Notes: generated by a model from the sequence alone, not told the origin. 20,630 nucleotides of DNA from a virus (IMGVR_UViG_3300039055_000063:1-20630); one strand, 5' to 3'. Numbered from the stretch's first letter, positions 11,205-19,493 are shown. Numbers and translations: made by a program.

Positions 11205-14027
11205 ATGACACAAGAGCGAAAAGTAGCATTCGGAGACCTAGGTTTTATAACATTTACAAGAACCTATGCAAGAACGAAAAAAGATGGCAGCAAAGAATCA
11301 TTTTCAGAAACTGTCGAGAGAGAACTAAAAGGGATTGAAAAACAACTTAAGCTAAACTTCACCAACGAAGAGAAAGAATTTTACCGAGACATGAGACATA
11401 AGATGCTCGGTTCGGTTGCGGGTCGGTTCATGTGGCAACTGGGAACAAAGACAGTAGATAAACTAGGACTGCCCAGTCTACAGAACTGTTTTACAGGTGA
11501 TACTGAGTTTGTAACTTCGGAAGGAATTAAAAAGTTCTCGGACTTTAAAGATGGGGATAAAGTTATTATAAAAGGTAATTTATCTTGGAAAGAAGCTACT
11601 GTTAAGTCTTTCGGTAAACAGGAAACTGTGGCTTTAACGGTAAGGCGAGGTAATAGCAAAAGAACAGAAGTTATATTCACTACTGCTAACCACAGGTGGA
11701 TTGTTGGTAATAAGTTTGGAAAGAAACAATCAATCAAAACTACTTCTGAGTTAACAGAGGGGATGATTCTTCAACAAACCGCATTGAGAACTAACACTCA
11801 TAATATTCAAATATGTAATGTTGGACAACAACATGGTCTTGTGTTTGGTGATGGTCATTATAATGAAAATGCACAATGTTGTGCTTTTGTTCCATGTGGT
11901 GACTCAATTGATGAATATAAAGAAGTGTTTCATTTTACAGGCGACACAAAAGAAATAACAGGTTTACCAAATAACTGGAAAGAAATACCCAGTTATTCAA
12001 TGAATAAACATTATCTTCTTGGTTTTTTATCTGGTTGGTTTGCAGCAGATGGTTGTGTTGAAAAGAACGGAACGCTAACTCTTTCTAATAAATCAAGAGA
12101 AGTTTTAATGGAAGCAAAAGGGTTATTTGCTAAATTAGATATTTATACATCAGAGCCTAAATTATCAAGAGAAAAGAATCCCTTCGATGGCTCTGAATCT
12201 GAACTTTGGAAATTGTCAATAAACAGAGATAATATAAACGATAATTTCTTTATTCTTCAAAAACACAAAGAAAGGTTTGTTGGGTATTCCAAGCCTCAAC
12301 TTTGGAAAGTTGTGTCTGTTGAAAGTACAGGACTTGAAGAAGATGTATTTTGTGTGTCAGAGCCAGATAAAGAAGAATTTACTTTATCTAACGGAATCCT
12401 TACAAAGAACTGTGCATTCGTTGTAATCGATGACCCTATTAAGCCCTTCACATGGGCTATGGACATGTTAATGCTCGGCTCAGGAGTAGGTTACTCCATA
12501 AAGCGAGAGCATGTGTATAAGCTACCCAAGGTAAAGAGAGGTAGAATCAAGATTGAACGATGGGATGACAAACAAGCAGATTTCATCGTACCCGACACAA
12601 GAGAGGGTTGGGTGAAGCTGTTGGGGAAAGTACTCAAGGCTTATTTCTACTCAGGCGAAGGATTCACATACAGTACACAGCTTGTACGTGACCGTGGTGA
12701 GAAGATTGAAGGATTTGGAGGTGTAGCGTCTGGCGCAGGGATTCTCGTAGAAGGGATGAATTATATCTGCGAAGTACTGGACAAGCGCAAAGGAAAGCAG
12801 TTACGCCCGATTGACTGCTTGGATATTATGAACATTATCGGAATGATAGTGGTCGCAGGTAACGTTAGGCGTTCAGCGCAGATTGCAATCGGTGATTACG
12901 ATGACCTAGAATACTTAAAAGCTAAACGTTGGGATTTAGGTCAGATACCTAAATGGAGGGCAATGTCAAACAACAGCGTGGATGTCCACGATGTCAAAGA
13001 CCTACCTCAAGAGTTTTGGGACACGTATCAGCAAGGAGAGCCTTACGGACTTATTAACCTTGAACTATCCCGTAAAGTCGGAAGGTTGGGCGAAACACAA
13101 TATCCTGACCCTGACGTGGAAGGATATAACCCATGCGCAGAGCAGTCCTTAAACAACTTTGAGACTTGCTGCTTGGCTGAAATTTATTTGCCCAACATCA
13201 AGGACTACGAAACCTTTAAAAAGGTAATGACGATGCTCTATCGAGTGAACAAGCACAGTCTTGCGCTCAAGTCGCACCAAAAAGAGACTGAAAAGGTCGT
13301 GAACAAGAATATGAGAATGGGGATTGGGGTAACTGGCGTGATGATGGCTACCGAGGAACAGCTTTCTTGGTTGAAGCCTGCATACGAATACTTAAGAGAA
13401 TATGATAAAACTTATTCGAAGGTTATGGGGTTTCCTGAGTCTATCAAGCTTACCACTGTTAAGCCTAGCGGTACTCTATCTTTATTGGCAGGAGTTACGT
13501 CAGGTGTACACCCTGCTACGGCAGGACGATATTTCATACGAAGAATTAGAATAGCGTCTGACTCACCCCTTGTTGAGGTGATAAAGTCCCACGGTTACCA
13601 TACAGAGTACCAAAAGAACCTTGATGGGTCTGATGACTATTCTACGATTGTAGCTGAGTTTCCTTGTCAATACAATGGAGATATTATCTCAGCAGATGAA
13701 ATGAGCGTGTTCGAACAGCTTGATACTGTTAAGTTCATGCAAGAGAACTGGTCAGATAACTCTGTGTCTGTGACAGCTTACTATAAGAAAGAAGAACTCG
13801 ATGAGTTACGTGAGTACTTGGAGGAGAACTTTAAAGACAACTTTAAGACCCTTTCGTTCCTGCTTTATTCTGGACACGGGTTTGCGCAAGCACCGTTTGA
13901 GCCGATTACTAAGGAGCAGTACGAATACCTATCCGCTAAAGTTAAGCCTATCACCTCTGCAGAGATTCACGAGGATGATATGGAAGAACTGGGAAGTTGT
14001 GGGATTGGTTCTTGTCCCGTGAGATAA
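11205..14027 (+). CDS. nrdJ: Adenosylcobalamin-dependent (class II, monomeric) ribonucleotide reductase with intein
   Basis: The 940-residue precursor contains a 308-residue intein (95-402) and a reductase of about 632 residues. Reductase marks are NCAFVVIDDP with Cys403 (after splicing, the redox cysteine equivalent to Cys119 of the Lactobacillus enzyme), GSGVGYS, GNVRRSAQIA, and NPCAEQSLNNFETC with the thiyl-radical cysteine Cys644. Cys655, 11 residues later, is the partner redox cysteine. KPSGTLSLLAGVTSGVHP follows, and CGIGSCPVR at the C-terminus (Cys932, Cys937) is the re-reducing pair. The layout fits the monomeric triphosphate reductase family, which needs vitamin B12 and no oxygen-derived radical. 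It makes dNTPs for phage replication. It is shorter than bacterial homologues. Confidence 0.92.
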   Translation: MTQERKVAFGDLGFITFTRTYARTKKDGSKESFSETVERELKGIEKQLKLNFTNEEKEFYRDMRHKMLGSVAGRFMWQLGTKTVDKLGLPSLQNCFTGDTEFVTSEGIKKFSDFKDGDKVIIKGNLSWKEATVKSFGKQETVALTVRRGNSKRTEVIFTTANHRWIVGNKFGKKQSIKTTSELTEGMILQQTALRTNTHNIQICNVGQQHGLVFGDGHYNENAQCCAFVPCGDSIDEYKEVFHFTGDTKEITGLPNNWKEIPSYSMNKHYLLGFLSGWFAADGCVEKNGTLTLSNKSREVLMEAKGLFAKLDIYTSEPKLSREKNPFDGSESELWKLSINRDNINDNFFILQKHKERFVGYSKPQLWKVVSVESTGLEEDVFCVSEPDKEEFTLSNGILTKNCAFVVIDDPIKPFTWAMDMLMLGSGVGYSIKREHVYKLPKVKRGRIKIERWDDKQADFIVPDTREGWVKLLGKVLKAYFYSGEGFTYSTQLVRDRGEKIEGFGGVASGAGILVEGMNYICEVLDKRKGKQLRPIDCLDIMNIIGMIVVAGNVRRSAQIAIGDYDDLEYLKAKRWDLGQIPKWRAMSNNSVDVHDVKDLPQEFWDTYQQGEPYGLINLELSRKVGRLGETQYPDPDVEGYNPCAEQSLNNFETCCLAEIYLPNIKDYETFKKVMTMLYRVNKHSLALKSHQKETEKVVNKNMRMGIGVTGVMMATEEQLSWLKPAYEYLREYDKTYSKVMGFPESIKLTTVKPSGTLSLLAGVTSGVHPATAGRYFIRRIRIASDSPLVEVIKSHGYHTEYQKNLDGSDDYSTIVAEFPCQYNGDIISADEMSVFEQLDTVKFMQENWSDNSVSVTAYYKKEELDELREYLEENFKDNFKTLSFLLYSGHGFAQAPFEPITKEQYEYLSAKVKPITSAEIHEDDMEELGSCGIGSCPVR
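11487..12410 (+). mobile_element. Intein with LAGLIDADG homing endonuclease, inserted in nrdJ
   Basis: The intein begins at Cys95 (CFTGDTEFVTSEG, block A), has block B FTTANHRWIV (TxxH type, residues 158-167), and ends SNGILTKN at 402 before Cys403 of the host protein. Two dodecapeptide-like motifs, GLVFGDG (211-217) and LLGFLSGWFAADG (271-283), identify a LAGLIDADG endonuclease. The penultimate residue is Lys instead of the usual His, which may slow or alter C-terminal cleavage. The segment looks more A/T-rich than the surrounding gene, consistent with separate origin. It interrupts the reductase directly before a redox cysteine, so the enzyme should be inactive until spliced. Confidence 0.92.
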
Positions 14028-14031
14028 GGTG

Positions 14032-14063
14032 TTTGTCCAATTCATTTGTTTGTTGTATATTTG
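14032..14063 (+). promoter_or_regulatory. Bacteroidetes-type promoter for the HNH endonuclease
   Basis: TTTG at 14032-14035, a 20-nt spacer and TATATTTG at 14056-14063 match the consensus exactly. The expected transcript start falls at or next to the ATG at 14068, so the mRNA may be leaderless. Confidence 0.75.
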
Positions 14064-14067
14064 CAAC

Positions 14068-14652
14068 ATGGCAGGAAAACAAGTAAACTTAATAGGAAAT
14101 CGTTATGGGAAACTCCTTGTCGTTCGATTGGCAGGGGGTTCTCGTAATGGCAGCAAACTTTGGGAATGCAAGTGTGATTGTGGTAACACTAAACTCGTAA
14201 CCACAAGACATCTTAATAGAAAGAACCATACGGTGACTTCTTGCGGATGTAATAATGTAAACTCTCCAAGAAAACAACCGTCAGACCACCCCTTCTTTAA
14301 GGGATATGGTGTAATAAGTGGTACTTTCTTCGGAAGACACGTAACAAAAAGTGCTAAGAGAAGAAGTAAAAAAGGTAGAGACATCGAAGTAACAATAGAT
14401 TCTAAATACCTAGACGAACTGTGGCACTCTCAAAAAGGTAGGTGCGCATACACTAATCAAAAATTGACGCTACCAAAGAAACACAACGACAGAGACTATA
14501 CCGCATCTGTTGATAGAATAGACTCTACTAAGGGGTATATCGAAGGGAATGTTCAATTTGTCTGTCGTGCAGTAAATTTAATGAAAAATCAATTCACACA
14601 TTCTTTCTTTTTGGATATGTGTAAAAAAGTAGTAAACAATATAGAACAATGA
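14068..14652 (+). CDS. HNH homing endonuclease-like protein
   Basis: The start is ATG 14068; an upstream GTG at 14029 would lie across the promoter. The 194-residue product has an N-terminal module GNRYGKLLVVRLAG ... WECKCDCGN ... TSCGC with four cysteines, seen in phage HNH/AP2-type proteins. A C-terminal HNH-type region follows (GRCAYTNQKL, then ASVDRIDSTKGYIEGNVQF and CRAVNLMKNQ). It probably acts as a selfish site-specific nuclease. It has its own promoter between nrdJ and the phosphatase, suggesting later insertion. Its stop overlaps the phosphatase start (ATGA). Confidence 0.82.
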   Translation: MAGKQVNLIGNRYGKLLVVRLAGGSRNGSKLWECKCDCGNTKLVTTRHLNRKNHTVTSCGCNNVNSPRKQPSDHPFFKGYGVISGTFFGRHVTKSAKRRSKKGRDIEVTIDSKYLDELWHSQKGRCAYTNQKLTLPKKHNDRDYTASVDRIDSTKGYIEGNVQFVCRAVNLMKNQFTHSFFLDMCKKVVNNIEQ

Positions 14653-15398
14653 GAACTTTTGCAATAGGTGATATCCACGGTGGGTATCTCGCAATAAAAC
14701 AACTATTAGAGAGGATTAACTATGACCCCAAATCAGACAAGATTATATTTGTAGGTGATTACGTGGATGGTTGGAGTGAGAGCAAACAAGTGATTGATTT
14801 TCTCATAGAATTAAAGAAAGAAAACCCATCTATCATATTTCTTAGAGGAAACCATGACCAATGGATGCTTGATTTTCTTCTTGACGGAAAAGGGCGTGTA
14901 GCTGAAAATCATTGGGTCAATCAGGGAGGAATGGCAACACTAGAGAGTTATGGTGCGCATGTTATGCGTAATTTATCTGATTTCTTGGTTATTGTTGATA
15001 TTCCAGAGAGCCATAAGAAATTCTTAGAGGAAACAAAACTATATCACGTTGATGAACAGAATAGAGGGTTTGTTCACGGAGGATATAAAAGTTTTGAAGG
15101 ATTAGGACATGATGAAGAATTTGTATATATGTGGGATAGAGATATAGCATATATGCTACCAATGCGAACAACAGACCCCACTCCTAAAATACTTCGCCCT
15201 CACGAAGAACTATACATAGGGCATACAACGACCTTAATCTGGAAGTCTATTGAACCTATTTGTCTTCATGGGAAATATTTCAATATTGATACTGGTGGTG
15301 GTTGGAGTGGTAAACTGACAGCTATTAATATCGACACCAAGGAGATATATCAGACTGATTATGTTAAAAATTTGTACCCTCACGAAAAAGGAAGATAA
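14649..15398 (+). CDS. PPP-family metallophosphatase
   Basis: The 249-residue protein carries the metal-binding motifs of the lambda phosphatase/PPP family: GDIHGG (7-12), GDYVDGW (36-42), GNHD (67-70), FVHGGY in the middle, GHTTT further on and FNIDTGGGWSGKL near the end. Such enzymes remove phosphate from proteins or nucleotides with two metal ions. Phage versions may reset host kinases or act on nucleotide products such as diadenosine phosphates. The start overlaps the stop of the HNH gene. The polymerase start follows one base after its stop. Confidence 0.88.
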   Translation: MRTFAIGDIHGGYLAIKQLLERINYDPKSDKIIFVGDYVDGWSESKQVIDFLIELKKENPSIIFLRGNHDQWMLDFLLDGKGRVAENHWVNQGGMATLESYGAHVMRNLSDFLVIVDIPESHKKFLEETKLYHVDEQNRGFVHGGYKSFEGLGHDEEFVYMWDRDIAYMLPMRTTDPTPKILRPHEELYIGHTTTLIWKSIEPICLHGKYFNIDTGGGWSGKLTAINIDTKEIYQTDYVKNLYPHEKGR

Positions 15399-15399
15399 T

Positions 15400-17469
15400 A
15401 TGGACTATGTATTTGATATCGAGTTCTATAAGAACTTCTTCTGTGTGAACTTTATGTCTTTTCCCGATGGTGGTGAACGAATCACCTTCGAGATTAGCCA
15501 GAGGAAAGACCAGAGGTATGAACTTATAGAGTTCCTAAAGCAGAAGGGGTTGCGACTTATTGGTTACAACAACGTTGGATATGACTACCCTGTCCTTCAC
15601 ATGTTGATTGAAAGTCCTGAGATATCCTTGATGGTTTGGTGGAAGAAAGTCCAACGTGACATTTTCAACGAACGCAAGGGTATTGTATGGGAATCACAAC
15701 GACATGTGTTCCAAATTGACCTATTCAAGATAAACCACTACGACAATAAGGCTCGTTCTACGTCCCTTAAATGGCTTGAATTTACGAAAAGGTGGCACAA
15801 GGTGCAAGACCTCCCAATCGACCCGCAAAAGAGCGTTACAGAGGCTCAGATGAGGGAATTGATTCAATACTGTTGGAATGATGTGGAGTTTACCTTCGAT
15901 TTAGCCCTCGATTGTTGGGGTGCTGTGGAGTTTCGTGAGAATATGAGCGAAGTTCTTGGTCGTAACGTAATGGATTACTCTGACGTTAAGATAGGAGAGT
16001 ACCTCAACCAAAAGAAATACGAAGAACTTACTGGTAAGACTTGGAAGGACTTCAAGGATGGGCGCACATACAGGCAGAAGTTTGCTATGGCTGACATTAT
16101 TCCTGACTCGATTAAGTTTGAGACTCCATTAATGCAGAAGTTCTTGGAAGACCTAAGAGAAGTTACATTCGTAGACGGTGACAAGAAATTCCGTTACGAT
16201 ATTATCTTCGCCAATGGTGGTGGATTTCTGTACGTAGAGGAGGGTGGGCTTACAACCAAGAGTGGACTCAACGACACCGAGCGTATTAAAGCCGAGCATG
16301 AGAAAGGTAACAGTATCCTTACTTTCGCCAAGGGTGGATTGCACACAATCGAACTACCACGGGTTGTTGAGCGTAAGGAAGGTTGGAGACTCATGGAGAA
16401 GGACGTAGGTTCTATGTACCCTCGCTCTATTGTAGTTGACGGTATCTATCCTGAGCATTTAGGGGCAGAATGGAACGAAAGTATCAACCGAGCGTACCAT
16501 TATCGCCTAGATGTGCTTAAACCTAAGCTAAAAGAACTTGAGTACAAGTCTGATGAGTGGAATAAGGTAAACGATGAGCAGGCTGTGTATAAACTTGCCA
16601 TGAACGGTGGTGGGTTCGGTAAACTAGGGAGTGCATACTCTTGGCAGTTCGACCCGTTGGCGAAGTATCGTGTAACAATGGGCTGTGAACTTAAGCTGTT
16701 GATGCTTATTGAGCAATTCCTTATCAACGGTATCGAGGTTGTATCGGTTAACACAGATGGTGTAGTTGTACATTATCCAGAGGAAATGCAGGAGGTTGTA
16801 GACAGAATCCACAAAGAATGGGAGGCAGCTACTGACTTCCTCTTGGAGGACACCTACTACAACAAGATTGTATTCTCTAGCGTAAACGACTACATTGCTG
16901 TTATTGTTGACGAAAAGACTGATGAGGTCAAAAAGGTCAAATACAAAGGTGACTTCGAGATTGACAAAGAGCCTCACAAGAACAACTCACAGCGTATCGT
17001 AGCGATTGCCTTGAGTGAGTATTTTACCAAGGGAGTTCCGCTTAAAGAGTGCGTAGGTGTACTGGGATATACCTTCGACAATGACGACAAACAGGAGCAG
17101 GTGACAATATATGATTACTGTATTGGTCGCAAGAAGACCTCTAGTTGTGATTATTGGTTGGTCAAGAGTGGAAAGGCTCACAAGTTGGATGACAAGGTTA
17201 TCAGGTATTACATCGCCAATGGTAGCCGACACCAACTATTGAAGAAATACACCAAGGGTAAACTTGAGGGTAGATATACGAAGATTAACGCAGGTTTTGA
17301 TGTGCGTATGTTTATGACGTATTTCCCGCCATCAGGAATCCCCAACAGAAACGATTACGACATTGACGTGAACTACTACCTCAACGAGTGTAGGAAGATT
17401 GTTGACTCGATAGAATCGGGTACAAGAATCTATGAAGGAGGACGTTGGGTACAAGGTACTTTGTTTTAA
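15400..17469 (+). CDS. Family B DNA polymerase
   Basis: The ATG at 15400 is preferred over an in-frame ATG at 15361 because it comes right after the phosphatase stop and begins with the exonuclease motif. The 689-residue protein starts MDYVFDIEF (exo I, Asp6 and Glu8). It continues with IGYNNVGYDYPVLH (exo II) and YCWNDVEFT (exo III). Polymerase motif A is DVGSMYPRSI (Asp335), motif B KLAMNGGGFGKLGS (Lys398) and motif C VNTDGVVV (Asn451, Asp453). Motif C replaces the usual DTDS, keeping the second catalytic Asp but not the first. It is smaller than many phage B polymerases. It copies the phage genome and proofreads. Confidence 0.88.
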   Translation: MDYVFDIEFYKNFFCVNFMSFPDGGERITFEISQRKDQRYELIEFLKQKGLRLIGYNNVGYDYPVLHMLIESPEISLMVWWKKVQRDIFNERKGIVWESQRHVFQIDLFKINHYDNKARSTSLKWLEFTKRWHKVQDLPIDPQKSVTEAQMRELIQYCWNDVEFTFDLALDCWGAVEFRENMSEVLGRNVMDYSDVKIGEYLNQKKYEELTGKTWKDFKDGRTYRQKFAMADIIPDSIKFETPLMQKFLEDLREVTFVDGDKKFRYDIIFANGGGFLYVEEGGLTTKSGLNDTERIKAEHEKGNSILTFAKGGLHTIELPRVVERKEGWRLMEKDVGSMYPRSIVVDGIYPEHLGAEWNESINRAYHYRLDVLKPKLKELEYKSDEWNKVNDEQAVYKLAMNGGGFGKLGSAYSWQFDPLAKYRVTMGCELKLLMLIEQFLINGIEVVSVNTDGVVVHYPEEMQEVVDRIHKEWEAATDFLLEDTYYNKIVFSSVNDYIAVIVDEKTDEVKKVKYKGDFEIDKEPHKNNSQRIVAIALSEYFTKGVPLKECVGVLGYTFDNDDKQEQVTIYDYCIGRKKTSSCDYWLVKSGKAHKLDDKVIRYYIANGSRHQLLKKYTKGKLEGRYTKINAGFDVRMFMTYFPPSGIPNRNDYDIDVNYYLNECRKIVDSIESGTRIYEGGRWVQGTLF

Positions 17470-17478
17470 ATGTAACGT

Positions 17479-17510
17479 TTTGTTTATTCCATAACTTTTC
17501 CCTATCTTTG
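17479..17510 (+). promoter_or_regulatory. Bacteroidetes-type promoter for the nuclease operon
   Basis: TTTG at 17479-17482, a 20-nt spacer and TATCTTTG at 17503-17510 fit the consensus. It lies 18 nt upstream of the ATG at 17529. Confidence 0.72.
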
Positions 17511-17528
17511 TAGTAGATTGATATTGAA

Positions 17529-18011
17529 ATGGCTTATAAGAGAAAGAAAGGGAAATCAATCGTAGGAGGTCGTGGCAAGAAAAAGACTTATCCCTACAAA
17601 GGAATAGACTATAAAAGTACCTTAGAACGAAACATGGCAATGTTGTTGGATGAGGCAGGGATTGAGTTTAAATACGAACCCACCAAGTTTGACGTAGTAC
17701 CTGCGTTTCAGTTTGGGGTGGATTCATACGAAAGGCAGTCAAACGGTAAAGGTGATATGATTAACCGAGGACAGAAAAAAGTTCAGTCGGTCAGTTATAC
17801 TCCTGACTTTGTTGGGGAGGGGTTTATCATTGAAACCAAAGGATATGCTAACGAGACCTTTCCCCTGCGTTGGAAACTATTCAAGAAAATGATAGTGGAC
17901 AATCCAGAGCAATTTCCTAATGTTACCCTTTATAAGCCACAGAAGATATCTGAATGTGAACAAGTGGTTAAACTAATAAAGGAAAAACATGGACAGAAAG
18001 CAAGTAGTTAA
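17529..18011 (+). CDS. Endonuclease I-like (PD-(D/E)XK) Holliday junction nuclease
   Basis: The 160-residue protein begins with a basic segment (KRKKGKS, GGRGKKKTYPYKG) and then shows the T7 endonuclease I-type pattern: STLERNMAML (Glu33), SYTPDFV (Asp93) and FIIETKGYA (Glu102, Lys104), followed by LRWKLFKKMI. This family cuts branched DNA, resolving recombination intermediates before packaging. DUF1064 proteins share the pattern, so the exact family is not certain. The end overlaps the next small gene by 23 nt. Confidence 0.8.
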   Translation: MAYKRKKGKSIVGGRGKKKTYPYKGIDYKSTLERNMAMLLDEAGIEFKYEPTKFDVVPAFQFGVDSYERQSNGKGDMINRGQKKVQSVSYTPDFVGEGFIIETKGYANETFPLRWKLFKKMIVDNPEQFPNVTLYKPQKISECEQVVKLIKEKHGQKASS

Positions 18012-18165
18012 CAGGCGTGCGCAGTCCATCTTCAATTTCTGTGAGTCCTTACACAAGGACATTGATGAACTCTATGAGGTCATGGTAGATGGAAGTGATG
18101 AGGAAGAAAAGGCGCATATAGAGTCTGTAATCAAGAAGCTAAACGAGTTAAATTTAGATAGATGA
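17989..18165 (+). CDS. Small helical hypothetical protein (58 aa)
   Basis: The ATG follows GGAAAAAC inside the end of the nuclease gene. The stop overlaps the next start (ATGA), so the gene is tightly packed. The peptide has a basic N-terminus (MDRKQVVNRRAQ) and a long charged helix pattern (EEEKAHIESVIKKLNEL). No family is recognised. It may be a coupled accessory to the nucleases on either side. Confidence 0.6.
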   Translation: MDRKQVVNRRAQSIFNFCESLHKDIDELYEVMVDGSDEEEKAHIESVIKKLNELNLDR

Positions 18166-19109
18166 AGTTCAAAGACTTATTGAAATCCGATAGGGAGTAT
18201 ATTATAGCTGCTTATCGAAGACCTACCCCTCGCAGGGAGGTACAGACTGAACTGGCAGAACACTTCGGGGTTCACCGAAGAACAATCCGTAAATGGGCAA
18301 AAAGACTGCAAGTTGGAGTCAAGAAAGAGAACGTCACTAATCCATCCCGAATCTTAATCTATGATATAGAGACCCCACGATTGAGAGGAGAACTGTGGTG
18401 GTCTGGACAGCAGTATGTCAATGGTAATGACATTGTTGATGAACCCAAAATCATTAGTATCTCTTGGAAGTGGTATGGTGATGATAAAGTTCACGCTGCT
18501 CATTGGGACTTAGCGTCTCAAGATGACAAAGAAATGATGAAAGAGTTCCTTGAGCATTACAACGAAGCAGATGTAGTGGTGGGAATTAACAACGACAGGT
18601 TCGACAATCGTTGGATTAATGTCAGGGCAGCAAAGCATAAATTGGATGTGAATACCTTCGTCAGGTCTATTGACATTCAGAAGCAATGTAAAAGACTGTT
18701 CAGATTACCATCCTACAGCTTAAAGTACCTTGGTCAGTTCTTTGATGTTCCGATGCAGAAGCAAAACCATGAGGGGCTTATCATGTGGCGAAAGATTCAA
18801 TATGGCAACATGGAGGAACGAAAAGAATACATGAAGAAGATGATTGACTACAACGTAGGTGACATCTTGGCTACAGAAGCGTTATTTATGCGTCTGCTGC
18901 CCGTTCTGAACTTACACAGTCATTTGGGTGTCATGTATGGAAATGAGCCGTATAGCTGTCCTCTATGTGGTGAGACAGAAGATATCTCACTCGTGAAGAC
19001 AACCACAACCCGTGCGGGTACTGTACAGCACGTGATGCAATGTAACAAGGATGGTGTCAAGTACAAACTTAACAATCGACAGTACCTAAACTGGTTACAA
19101 GGAAAGTAA
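18162..19109 (+). CDS. HTH / RNase H-like 3'-5' exonuclease / zinc-ribbon protein
   Basis: This 315-residue protein shows three parts. Residues about 15-50 form a helix-turn-helix (ELAEHFGVHRRTIRKWAKRL). Residues about 62-245 form a DEDD-type exonuclease: RILIYDIETPR (Asp68, Glu70), VVVGINNDRFDNRWI and MIDYNVGDILATEALF. The C-terminus has CPLCG and a later MQCNKDG, consistent with a small zinc-binding element. The polymerase already contains its own proofreading domain, so this is a separate nuclease that the HTH may direct to particular DNA. The combination is unusual to me. It is the last gene before a micro-transcript and the tRNA cluster. Confidence 0.78.
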   Translation: MKFKDLLKSDREYIIAAYRRPTPRREVQTELAEHFGVHRRTIRKWAKRLQVGVKKENVTNPSRILIYDIETPRLRGELWWSGQQYVNGNDIVDEPKIISISWKWYGDDKVHAAHWDLASQDDKEMMKEFLEHYNEADVVVGINNDRFDNRWINVRAAKHKLDVNTFVRSIDIQKQCKRLFRLPSYSLKYLGQFFDVPMQKQNHEGLIMWRKIQYGNMEERKEYMKKMIDYNVGDILATEALFMRLLPVLNLHSHLGVMYGNEPYSCPLCGETEDISLVKTTTTRAGTVQHVMQCNKDGVKYKLNNRQYLNWLQGK

Positions 19110-19110
19110 G

Positions 19111-19142
19111 TTTGGTAGTTTAAAAAATATGTTGTATATTTG
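19111..19142 (+). promoter_or_regulatory. Bacteroidetes-type promoter for a short transcript
   Basis: TTTG at 19111-19114, a 20-nt spacer and TATATTTG at 19135-19142. The first 16 bases (TTTGGTAGTTTAAAA and flank) are shared with the promoter at 19962. Confidence 0.75.
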
Positions 19143-19146
19143 TAGC

Positions 19147-19224
19147 ATGAAAATATTTATTTTACATCAGGAACGCCTCCAAGAGCCGATTAAGTTCGGA
19201 GGGACTTCCTATGCTGTAAACTGA
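19147..19224 (+). CDS. Possible 25-residue leader peptide
   Basis: The ATG is at the expected transcript start, giving a leaderless frame of 25 codons (MKIFILHQERLQEP at the start, SYAVN at the end). No other support exists. The short transcript may instead act as RNA. Confidence 0.3.
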   Translation: MKIFILHQERLQEPIKFGGTSYAVN

Positions 19225-19288
19225 TTTCTTGTTTTTGGCGTATTAATTTGGACTGGAAGCCCTCTGTGTTTAATGGAGGGCTTTTTTA
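19148..19288 (+). ncRNA. Candidate small RNA between promoter and terminator (about 140 nt)
   Basis: A clean promoter (19111-19142) is followed after about 140 nt by a strong terminator. The segment can fold with a bulged hairpin using CCT/AGG and CCGA/TCGG (around 19176-19202). No sizeable gene lies inside. It could be a small regulatory RNA or an attenuator-type leader. Confidence 0.4.
19258..19288 (+). terminator. Rho-independent terminator
   Basis: AGCCCTC at 19258-19264 pairs with GAGGGCT at 19276-19282, followed by a T run through 19287. It ends the micro-transcript. Confidence 0.85.
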
Positions 19289-19298
19289 TTGTAATATT

Positions 19299-19425
19299 AT
19301 GGAAGAATGGAAACCTATTAAAGATTCTAACTATTCTGTGTCTAGTGGAGGTCATCAAGGATATAATTAAAATGAACTCTGAGGGTAAAACAGTCGATGA
19401 GATATTTGACTATTTTCGAGAATGA
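19299..19425 (+). pseudogene. Remnant of a NUMOD4-type homing endonuclease
   Basis: An ATG at 19299 encodes MEEWKPIKDSNYSVSSGGHQ before TAA at 19368. This closely resembles the N-terminal NUMOD4 motif (EEWKPI then YxVSNxG) of HNH homing endonucleases. A second short frame (19372-19425, MNSEGKTVDEIFDYFRE) could be a C-terminal fragment. The HNH core is absent. The second fragment overlaps the start of the tRNA-Pro at 19417, so it cannot be a normal gene end. Remains of a homing endonuclease beside a tRNA are plausible. Confidence 0.45.
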
Positions 19426-19488
19426 GGTGTAAAGGTATGCATACGTATTTTGGAAATACGGGGAACTGTTCGAGTCAGGCATTCTCGA
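19417..19488 (+). tRNA. tRNA-Pro (UGG), weak D and T stems
   Basis: The acceptor CGAGAAT/ATTCTCG is perfect. The anticodon stem CGTAT/ATACG carries the loop TTTGGAA, with anticodon TGG. The T loop is TTCGAGT. The T stem has only three good pairs (CTG/CAG) and the D stem relies on wobbles, so folding is less certain than for its neighbours. Confidence 0.6.
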
Positions 19489-19493
19489 CAACT

